A DNA stretch of 64,000 nt from SVTX01 sp045585895 (lineage in GTDB: Bacteria; Bacillota; Clostridia; Oscillospirales; CAG-272), in the NCBI GenBank assembly GCA_045585895.1, contig JAZMZI010000051.1:1-64000 (forward strand), given 5' to 3'. The notes under the pieces are model-generated. The model was given only the letters and a program-made list of their open reading frames with translations. It was not told the origin of the DNA and ran no database searches. This document shows, one piece after another, positions 7,736 through 14,542 of this stretch. Numbering within the stretch: position 1 is the first letter of the stretch; every line of letters starts with the position of its first letter. The position numbers and the translations under genes were made by a program.

Positions 7736-8488
7736 TCACCCAATATTTCTTCGTCCCTGTGTTGTAAACACCACATCACGGTGGTATTCAAGGTTCTGCT
7801 TCAACTCTTGCGAAACTTTTAGGTTGAATGTATCTGTCGTCGATATATGTAGCTTACTTACTACCTCTGCTGACAACTGAGAAGAAATGAGTATTCTTCC
7901 TGAATCGGCAAAAGAAATCAATCCGCAATCGAACAGTTTATCGAATGTCGGGCTTAACAGCAATCCATTTTCAACGCTAAGTCGTTCTGCGTTGGTGCAC
8001 ACAGCCCAAGGCTTTACGTGGCTCGCAATAAGAAGCTTCTTTTCATTTATGCCGGTTATAACACAACTACTGTTGTACTTTTTGATAAGCTCTTTTCTAA
8101 ACAAACCTTGTCCAATACGCGATTTTACAATCGCGCTGCGTTCGGTTTCTTGTAGATTGGCATAACCTTCGATTGAGCTTGTTACTTCATCATGACCAAC
8201 AATTTCGACCGCCTCAACATTTCGAAACAATCTGTACTGCTTTAAGGCATTACTGTACATGTTGTTTCCTGTTCTGTTTTTGGCAACAAAATCGGGATCA
8301 TGCAAAATCAGAGGAACGAATATATCGAGCTGCAGTGCTGACATTGAAAGAAGGCTTTCGGTGATTACGCCCTTATCTTTCATTTCATTCGAAATAGTAT
8401 TAACTGCTCGAGCATATTTGTAAACCGAACTATCAGACAATGTGGAGTTCTCGCGCATCCATGCTGAGAATTCTTCCAATGTAATCAC
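7736..8488 (-). CDS. HNH_2-family restriction endonuclease
   Basis: About 250 aa. The C-terminal half has the HNH_2 pattern found in restriction nucleases: GQGLFRKELIKKYNSSCVITG, LLIASHVKPWAVCTNAERLSVENGLLLSPTFDKLFD, then GLISFADSGRILIS. The N-terminal ~110 residues are a helical region. A GTG with GAGGTG 6 nt upstream is preferred; another GTG three codons earlier is possible. It directly follows a cytosine-5 methyltransferase (12-bp gap), so the two probably form a type II restriction-modification pair. Confidence 0.78.
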   Translation of the reverse strand: MITLEEFSAWMRENSTLSDSSVYKYARAVNTISNEMKDKGVITESLLSMSALQLDIFVPLILHDPDFVAKNRTGNNMYSNALKQYRLFRNVEAVEIVGHDEVTSSIEGYANLQETERSAIVKSRIGQGLFRKELIKKYNSSCVITGINEKKLLIASHVKPWAVCTNAERLSVENGLLLSPTFDKLFDCGLISFADSGRILISSQLSAEVVSKLHISTTDTFNLKVSQELKQNLEYHRDVVFTTQGRRNIG

Positions 8489-8508
8489 CTTAATCACCTC
8501 ACTCTAAT

Positions 8509-9456
8509 TCATTCCATCACTTTTTTAATCTGTTCTGCTATCCTTCTGATAACAGGCACACATACAGTGTTGCCGCATTGCTTATACGCGCTTTCAAGAG
8601 AAACACCCTTAAAAGCATAGTTTCTGGGATAACCTTGAAACGCAAGGCACTCCATAGGCGTGAGCTTGCGAATACCAAAATCGTCACGAATGATCGGCAC
8701 GCGATTGGGATATGTTCCCATGTTAGCTTTCAGCGTAGGACTTATCTCCCACTTTCGTGTTGCCACGCCGCTATCGTCAATTCGGTAAATTCCTGTTTTA
8801 TCGACGATTTTCGCATAGAGCTCCTTAAAATATCGGCTGCTTGAGCCGTAATAATAAATATCATCGTGTTTTACGCTACGATCGATAATATCCTCAATCG
8901 TTGCTTCGAGAGGAATTGCTTCGGGAAATGCAAATCGGTCACAATCTTCTATATTGAGAAACGCCACAATAAAGATGCGTGCGCGATTCTGCGGAATATT
9001 GACATCGGTAGCATTTATTACCTTATACTTGACGGAATATCCGAACTGTGCCAAGGTATTGTAAATGACAAGAAACGTCTTACCGTTATCGTGTTCCATA
9101 AGATTTTTCACGTTTTCGAGGAACACCACTCGAGGACGCTTGATATCAATAAAACGAGAAATCTCAAAAAACAAATTACCGCGAGGATCTTTGAAGCCAC
9201 GTCTATACCCCATAATTGAGAACGGCTGGCAAGGGAATCCTGCAATAAGCACATCAATATCGGAGAATGAATGAGGATCAATGTCACGGACATCCCCTTC
9301 TATAAGATGTGTGTTTGGAAAGTTATGGCGGTAAGTTTTACAACAAGCAGAATCTATATCATTTGCCCAAGCAATTTCAAATCCGGTCTGCTCAAATCCG
9401 AGATCTATACCACCTATTCCGCAGAACAAACTTCCGACTTTAATTGTATTTGACAT
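8509..9456 (-). CDS. DNA (cytosine-5-)-methyltransferase (first of three)
   Basis: 315 aa. Motif I SLFCGIGGIDLGF (AdoMet binding), motif IV GFPCQPFS with the catalytic Cys, ENVKN (motif VI), QNRARIFIVAF (motif VIII) and the C-terminal QCGNTVCVPVI (motif X) are present in order. The region before motif IX is the target-recognition domain. Probably protects DNA from the adjacent HNH_2 nuclease. Starts 3 bp after the upstream gene. Confidence 0.95.
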   Translation of the reverse strand: MSNTIKVGSLFCGIGGIDLGFEQTGFEIAWANDIDSACCKTYRHNFPNTHLIEGDVRDIDPHSFSDIDVLIAGFPCQPFSIMGYRRGFKDPRGNLFFEISRFIDIKRPRVVFLENVKNLMEHDNGKTFLVIYNTLAQFGYSVKYKVINATDVNIPQNRARIFIVAFLNIEDCDRFAFPEAIPLEATIEDIIDRSVKHDDIYYYGSSSRYFKELYAKIVDKTGIYRIDDSGVATRKWEISPTLKANMGTYPNRVPIIRDDFGIRKLTPMECLAFQGYPRNYAFKGVSLESAYKQCGNTVCVPVIRRIAEQIKKVME

Positions 9457-9458
9457 AA

Positions 9459-10241
9459 TTACTTAGTTGCTCTTATGTGAAGTGCTCCACGATAGTCTCC
9501 GCTATGGTATCTAACCCAACGAGCTATGCTTGTCGCATTCTTTCCTCTATATGTGTTAAGATTATAGTCCTTAGGCATTCCCTTCTTGGATCTTAGACTG
9601 AAAATCAATTTAGGCCACACATCGTTTACAGCATCTTCTTTGGTTAACAATCTATATGTAGATTCATTCAAAGGATTATTAAATTCAATAATATAGTCCG
9701 CAGGAAAATCAGACACCTTACTACCTGTACCTTCAAAGAGAAAATACTCCAGAATGGGACGCATATACTCTTTATAACCTCTGAAAGGACAATTCATATC
9801 GCTCATACGAGTATCTTCGGTGATTATTCCTTGTATACGCTTGTCCCAATAATCATCGACGATGTCATCAAGAACATCAATTGATGTATTCGCGTTAACA
9901 CATGCGAACTCAAATCCGGGACGGGCTGTATGGTTCACAAGGGCAGCAGGGGCCGCAGCAAGTGATTTTAAAGACACTCCTTCACCATTGATATAAACAT
10001 CCGCTTTTGCCCCGGTTGGAGCTTTATTAATTCCGAGTGAGACCGCTAATCTGTTCAACGCAAAGTCATCCATTCTGATCATAGAACGCAAATCAAATCC
10101 TTCAGGCAAAGAGCCAAACTCCTCGCCGTCAAAACTTACACTGTCAACAATTTCGCCAAAAAGATCTTCGCCACAATCCCTCTTATAAGTCATGTATATC
10201 TTGAAAATCAATTCATCTCTTTCGCCTATGTTCATTTTCAT
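9459..10241 (-). CDS. uncharacterised protein, candidate type II restriction endonuclease
   Basis: 260 aa, not recognised with certainty. GAKADVYINGEGVSLKS around residues 77-93 resembles the D-x(n)-(E/S)xK core of PD-(D/E)xK nucleases, and the following AAPAALVNHTARPGFEF and GTGSKVSDFPADYIIEF segments look like a compact enzyme. It lies between a methyltransferase gene and another unknown gene, where a restriction enzyme would be expected. The second ATG, six bases downstream of this start, has better spacing to AAGGAG. Function is inferred from context and a weak motif. Confidence 0.5.
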   Translation of the reverse strand: MKMNIGERDELIFKIYMTYKRDCGEDLFGEIVDSVSFDGEEFGSLPEGFDLRSMIRMDDFALNRLAVSLGINKAPTGAKADVYINGEGVSLKSLAAAPAALVNHTARPGFEFACVNANTSIDVLDDIVDDYWDKRIQGIITEDTRMSDMNCPFRGYKEYMRPILEYFLFEGTGSKVSDFPADYIIEFNNPLNESTYRLLTKEDAVNDVWPKLIFSLRSKKGMPKDYNLNTYRGKNATSIARWVRYHSGDYRGALHIRATK

Positions 10242-11227
10242 TCTCCTTTTTCAAACATGTGTATTTCACTTACAAACTTTTCGGGTGCGGACAATATTTT
10301 CACCATTTTTTGATATTGGATAGGTTTAGCTCCGCTGTCTATATATTTAATAATTCTTTTTATATGAGCCTCCGAATAAAAATACCAACCGCAAACTATA
10401 TCAAGTTCCTTATCCGAAATCTTTTTCTGCATTTTCAATTCTGGTATGAGAACCTTTATTTCTTCTTCGGTTTTCTCTATGTTAGATCTTATTTCTTCGC
10501 GTTTCTTAACTGCCTTTGCAGAACATAGACGCAGCTTTTCTTTATATTGTTTTGTCTTTGACTCCAACCTCAATTTCTTCTTGCGAAGTTTATCGTATTC
10601 TATAGCCAACTCCGTTTTTAGCGGACAGATCAAATGATTGCCCAAAGGAAGTTCACCGCGCTTGCCTGTTAGTCTTTCGATATCATGAGGCAAGCCTCTC
10701 GAAGAAAATTGATATAACCAAATTCGATATTCGGTATCGTTATATTTTAACAACACATCGGTATGGTCACCACTGTCTTGCTTTGCGTTTAATGATGTTT
10801 CCGCATTCGCATCTTTCGTTTTCAAATTTTCTTTAATTATAAAAGCGAAATCGGGTTCACGCAATAATGATGTCAACGTACGAAGACCTCTGGCCAATGC
10901 CCCTGCGATCTGAGAATCGTCATCGGTTGTTTCTTTACATTCGCAAAGCAAGCGGACAAGATATGTCGCCGGGGAAAATGTGTCTTTTGCAATTTCTTCG
11001 TGAAAAATTTCACTATAGGTTTTCTTAATTCCGGTTCTGGATTCCTCGGTTTTAGGCAAATGTTCGCAATAATATCCGTCCATTGGGATGTCAATAATTT
11101 GAAGCTTTTCAAAAACATTTAATGCCAAAGAAAAAAGCTCTGCATTTTCTGCTTCAAGATATTCTATTCCTTCTCTGTATGTTTTTTCAGACCAAATTTT
11201 ACACAATTCTCTAATATTAGACATCAT
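10238..11227 (-). CDS. uncharacterised restriction-associated protein with coiled coil
   Basis: 329 aa, family not recognised. DHTDVLLKYNDTEYRIWLYQFSSRGLPHDIE around residues 155-185 could be a degenerate PD-(D/E)xK-like core; residues about 210-270 are a charged coiled coil (KLRKKKLRLESKTKQYKEKL). It overlaps the next gene by an ATGA junction and sits between methyltransferase genes. It may be a restriction subunit or specificity factor (inference). A gap of 81 bp to the upstream methyltransferase holds a weak TATAAT, so a local promoter is possible. Confidence 0.5.
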   Translation of the reverse strand: MMSNIRELCKIWSEKTYREGIEYLEAENAELFSLALNVFEKLQIIDIPMDGYYCEHLPKTEESRTGIKKTYSEIFHEEIAKDTFSPATYLVRLLCECKETTDDDSQIAGALARGLRTLTSLLREPDFAFIIKENLKTKDANAETSLNAKQDSGDHTDVLLKYNDTEYRIWLYQFSSRGLPHDIERLTGKRGELPLGNHLICPLKTELAIEYDKLRKKKLRLESKTKQYKEKLRLCSAKAVKKREEIRSNIEKTEEEIKVLIPELKMQKKISDKELDIVCGWYFYSEAHIKRIIKYIDSGAKPIQYQKMVKILSAPEKFVSEIHMFEKGE

Positions 11228-11308
11228 TATCTCCTATGAAATTATATTTGCATCTTATTCACAACAAGAACAGGGGCCTATTGGCCACTTATTAAATTTT
11301 TACTTATA

Positions 11309-12139
11309 TTAAATAATATCAAGAGCTCTTAGTTGTTTTCCAATTGCCTCGATAATAACGGTAGGAACAGCATTGCCCACTTGCTTGTATTGATTGTCTT
11401 TGTTACCAGCCAAATAGAAATCACGAGGAAAACCTTGGACCTCAAGACACTCTTCAACTGTAATGTAATGCAATTCTCCATTTACACGATAGCAGTCCCA
11501 GTTGTATTTATTATCTATACCCGAACGTCTTCCGCCAATTCTTATTGTAAAGGCATATTCTCTTTCGGTTTCTCCACGCATTACATCCGAAAGCTTTTTA
11601 TCACAACCTGTTGGCTCGGGAAAGGTAAACTCTTTCTTGATGTCATTTCGCACACCAACAATAAAAACTCTTTTTCTGATTTGAGGAACGCCATAATCTT
11701 TCGCTTCCAGAACTTCATGATACACTTTATATCCACACTTTGTAAGTTCCTCAATAATCGTTTTAAAGGTTTTTCCTCTGTCATGCGAAAGCAACCCCTT
11801 GACATTTTCTAACATAAAGGCTTTGGGTTTACAACCTTTCAGCAATCTTATAACTTGGTATATAAGTGCACCTCTTGGATCCTCCAATCCACCTTTTTGA
11901 CCGACATTGCTGAATGACTGACAAGGAAATCCTCCGCACAGCAAATCAAATTGCGGAATATCTTTGACATCAATTTTGCTAATATCGCCTTTAGGCGTTA
12001 TGCCATAGTTCTTGCGATACGTATCTACAGCAATCGGATCTATTTCCGAAGCCATAACGCATTCGCCACCGCATCTCGCTAATCCGTAATGAAATCCACC
12101 TATTCCGGAAAACAAGTCTATAAATTTAAACTCTGCCAT
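11309..12139 (-). CDS. DNA (cytosine-5-)-methyltransferase (second of three)
   Basis: 276 aa. All key motifs are present: FIDLFSGIGGFHYGL (I), GGFPCQSFSNVGQ with catalytic Cys (IV), LENVKGLLSHDRG (VI), IRKRVFIVGV (VIII) and QVGNAVPTVI (X). The ATG chosen has AAGGTGA upstream; a TTG start eight codons earlier overlaps the stop of the preceding methyltransferase gene. Two m5C methyltransferases in tandem often serve an asymmetric recognition site, one per strand (family knowledge, not shown here). Confidence 0.95.
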   Translation of the reverse strand: MAEFKFIDLFSGIGGFHYGLARCGGECVMASEIDPIAVDTYRKNYGITPKGDISKIDVKDIPQFDLLCGGFPCQSFSNVGQKGGLEDPRGALIYQVIRLLKGCKPKAFMLENVKGLLSHDRGKTFKTIIEELTKCGYKVYHEVLEAKDYGVPQIRKRVFIVGVRNDIKKEFTFPEPTGCDKKLSDVMRGETEREYAFTIRIGGRRSGIDNKYNWDCYRVNGELHYITVEECLEVQGFPRDFYLAGNKDNQYKQVGNAVPTVIIEAIGKQLRALDII

Positions 12140-12159
12140 TTGTGTTTTCACCTTATCAA

Positions 12160-13245
12160 TCAATTTACATCAAACATTGACATTTGTTCATCTTGTGTCT
12201 GATATGATTTTGTTTTCGTTGATTTGTTTGCCTTTGTTTTCTCGGGATGTTCAAGCACATCTAATATACATTTAGCTATAGCTTCGATTACATTAACAGT
12301 TACACTATTACCAAATTGCTTGTATAAATGTGTATCTGCAAGCGGCAATTCGAAAGTGTCCGGAAAACCTTGCAACCTTGCCCACTCACGAGGTGTCATT
12401 TTTCGCACACCCTCTTTATTTATGCTTCCCTTAATATGTGTTGTGGGAACAAGGTTCTTTTGGCGTTTATCAATCACAAGGTTTCTTTCTCTTCCCATGC
12501 CACCACACACGATAGCTCCCGCTACATCACTCCAATCTCGAATTTCGTATCCGAAACCGTTACCCTTGGATTCATGACGAGCTTTGTGCTGACGCAAGGT
12601 TTCCAAATATACATCACTTAAATAATACTTTGAAGGAACCGGCTTATCTTCATGAATATCCCATAAACATTTGGTGTCATCTATTATATCTGGGAATTCG
12701 AAGGTGTCCGGCGCAATATCATTCCTGAATGCTACCACATAAATTCTTTCTCTGTTCTGTGGCACTCCGAAGTTTTTACTGTTAAGTACTTTGTGGAATA
12801 CTTTATATCCAAGATCCTCGAAGGTTTTGCAGATAATCTTGAATGTTCTCCCTCTGTCGTGAATTACAAGTCCTTTCACATTCTCACAGAAGATTACTTT
12901 AGGCTTATGATATTCGCAGATTCTTGCAACATCCATGAATAATGTTCCACGGCACATTCCTTTGTAGTTGTCTTCGAATCCCATACGCTGACCCGCCAGA
13001 CTAAACGCTTGACAAGGAAATCCTGCCAGGCAGATGTCAAACTCAGGCACATCTTTTTCATCAATTTTTGTTATATCTCCTGCTATTGCGAAATCGTCGT
13101 CAAAGTTTGCTCTATATGTTTTTTGCGCGTTTTCATCCCATTCGCATACAAACACCGTATCAATATCGTTGCCAAACGCTCTTTCAAAGCCAAGTCGGAT
13201 TCCACCGATGCCTGCAAATAAGTCTATAGATCTCAGTTTATTCAT
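12160..13245 (-). CDS. DNA (cytosine-5-)-methyltransferase (third of three)
   Basis: 361 aa, longer than its neighbour because of a bigger target-recognition region. Motifs: SIDLFAGIGGIRLGF (I), AGFPCQAFSLAGQ (IV), CENVKGLVIHDRG (VI), QNRERIYVVAF (VIII), QFGNSVTVNVI (X). A basic C-terminal tail (KTKANKSTKTKS) ends the protein. It overlaps vsr by an ATGA junction, the usual dcm-vsr arrangement. Confidence 0.95.
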   Translation of the reverse strand: MNKLRSIDLFAGIGGIRLGFERAFGNDIDTVFVCEWDENAQKTYRANFDDDFAIAGDITKIDEKDVPEFDICLAGFPCQAFSLAGQRMGFEDNYKGMCRGTLFMDVARICEYHKPKVIFCENVKGLVIHDRGRTFKIICKTFEDLGYKVFHKVLNSKNFGVPQNRERIYVVAFRNDIAPDTFEFPDIIDDTKCLWDIHEDKPVPSKYYLSDVYLETLRQHKARHESKGNGFGYEIRDWSDVAGAIVCGGMGRERNLVIDKRQKNLVPTTHIKGSINKEGVRKMTPREWARLQGFPDTFELPLADTHLYKQFGNSVTVNVIEAIAKCILDVLEHPEKTKANKSTKTKSYQTQDEQMSMFDVN

Positions 13246-13652
13246 TTTGAATGTACCGCCTTTTCAATTATATCTGCGCATTGTGCTGTATTCTTTTTGA
13301 TTTCGTTGCCCCAAAAACGGATTACTGTCCATCCTTCAACTTCGAGTTTTGCAGTTACTTCTGCATCTCGTTCCATATTTCGCTCGATTTTAGGTATCCA
13401 AAATTCTTGGTGCGACTTAAAGTCCTTTTTTCTTTCTTCCCAGTTGTATCCGTGCCAGAACTCGCTATCACAGAAGACCGCAATCTTCCTGCCAATGAAT
13501 ACAATATCAGGCTTTCCGTATATTCGGTTTACGTTCTTTCTATAACGCAATCCACGATTCCATAGTTCTTTCCGCAACAAGACTTCAATCTTTGAATCTT
13601 TATTTTTAACTTGTTGCATATTGAAGCTTATTTGTTCTTTAGTTTTCTGCAT
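13242..13652 (-). CDS. vsr: very short patch repair endonuclease
   Basis: 136 aa. Vsr nicks DNA at T:G mismatches left by deamination of 5-methylcytosine. The family core is visible: YRKNVNRIYGKPDIVFIGRKIAVFCDSEFWHGYNW with catalytic Asp and His, then FWIPKIERNMERD and WTVIRFWGNEI. It overlaps the third methyltransferase gene and the small regulator gene, so translation is probably coupled. Its presence fits heavy cytosine-5 methylation by the three neighbouring enzymes. Confidence 0.95.
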   Translation of the reverse strand: MQKTKEQISFNMQQVKNKDSKIEVLLRKELWNRGLRYRKNVNRIYGKPDIVFIGRKIAVFCDSEFWHGYNWEERKKDFKSHQEFWIPKIERNMERDAEVTAKLEVEGWTVIRFWGNEIKKNTAQCADIIEKAVHSK

Positions 13653-13857
13653 TGTTTGGTACTATTTCAACGATATCATCCATTGTACATTCAAGTGCTG
13701 TGCATATCTTAACAAGCACTTCACTGCTTACAACAGCACCATCCTTCTTCATCTTCGCAAGTGTAGCTGGGCTTATTCCGGCTTTCGCAGCGAGCTCTTT
13801 GCTCTTCATTTCACGGTCGATGAGTAGTTTGAAAAGTTTCTTATAGCTTGCAGCCAT
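13639..13857 (-). CDS. small Xre-family regulator (possible restriction-modification controller)
   Basis: 72 aa, a single helix-turn-helix domain (SKELAAKAGISPATLAKMKKD around residues 18-38). Such proteins act as controller (C) proteins that delay restriction gene expression. It is the first gene of the long minus-strand unit and overlaps vsr by 14 nt. GAGGTGG lies 4 nt before the chosen ATG; an in-frame ATG four codons upstream overlaps that site. A good promoter precedes it. Confidence 0.85.
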   Translation of the reverse strand: MAASYKKLFKLLIDREMKSKELAAKAGISPATLAKMKKDGAVVSSEVLVKICTALECTMDDIVEIVPNNAEN

Positions 13858-13892
13858 GTTCCACCTCATAATAAGTATTTTTATACGGTTTT

Positions 13893-13921
13893 ATTATATC
13901 ACTTTTCCATCTAAATTGCAA
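13893..13921 (-). promoter_or_regulatory. promoter of the restriction-modification/defence gene unit
   Basis: On the minus strand TTGCAA (13916-13921), 17 bp, TATAAT (13893-13898), 36 bp before the regulator start. It could drive most of the downstream 10-kb gene series. Confidence 0.75.
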
Positions 13922-14048
13922 GGGGAATTTCGAAAGAATTCAACGAACTTGTAATTTATTAAATCTCATTGTAACCACACATATCAGCACCTCCAAACGA
14001 GCTAACTAATCAGCACATACGGATATGATCACCGCGAAAACTGCTTTT

Positions 14049-14378
14049 TCTTTGTTTATTGCGGTGCAAATTTTAATTGCTGAACCTCTTGACAAATGGT
14101 TGCAGAAGAGTTACAATACGACGACCCTGGTGGGTAGATTCGGTGATAAAACGACCACAGCAGTTGACCACAAATCCTTGAAATAAAACGATCCGCTCCC
14201 ATGAGGCCGAAGCCATCAATTTGGGAGCGGATTTTTACGACCACATACACGACCATAGACGCGATCGGAGCACCTGGAGACAAGATGCCACGAGAGCACG
14301 AAAGGCCATTTTTGCCGTAGCAGAAAGGTCTGAAAAAAGATAAAATGACCAGAAAAATGTTCAAGTCGCCCTTGGGGT
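14049..14378. other. junction module 1 and degenerate att-like site
   Basis: Non-coding. In order: TCTTTGTTTATTGC (14049), two GACCAC (14153, 14166), a hairpin CCGCTCCCA/TGGGAGCGG (14192-14230), GACCAC (14239) and GACCAT (14251), ACGAGAGCACGAAA (14290) and CTTGGGGT (14371), the first eight bases of the att repeat. The same order and nearly the same spacing recur at 18828-19062. It is read as the right end of an inner element with a decayed att core. The 180 bp between the regulator promoter and this module show nothing I can name. Confidence 0.65.
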
Positions 14379-14392
14379 AATGGTGGACTGTA

Positions 14393-14438
14393 TAGCACAC
14401 AATGGAATTATTATCACATAATGGACACTATATCACAC
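14393..14438. repeat. three 19-bp-period iterons
   Basis: The octamer TAKCACAY occurs at 14393, 14412 and 14431, exactly 19 bp apart, with ATGGA at the same offset in the first two intervals. Regular spacing near two DNA turns suggests protein binding, for example integrase or accessory-protein arm sites at the left end of the inner element. No gene lies here. Confidence 0.6.
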
Positions 14439-14542
14439 AAAAAACGTTTTTTTGCTTGTGAACTATCGGTCTCTATCCTTTTTGCACTTTTCATATACAC
14501 ATATCAAAACAACTTGCAATAAATGGAAGCCTATGCTATGTA

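Noticed and set aside
14056..14400. 114-codon minus-strand frame over junction module 1
   Set aside because: No ribosome site; the sequence is the hairpin and repeat module, and the frame is interrupted in the other copies.
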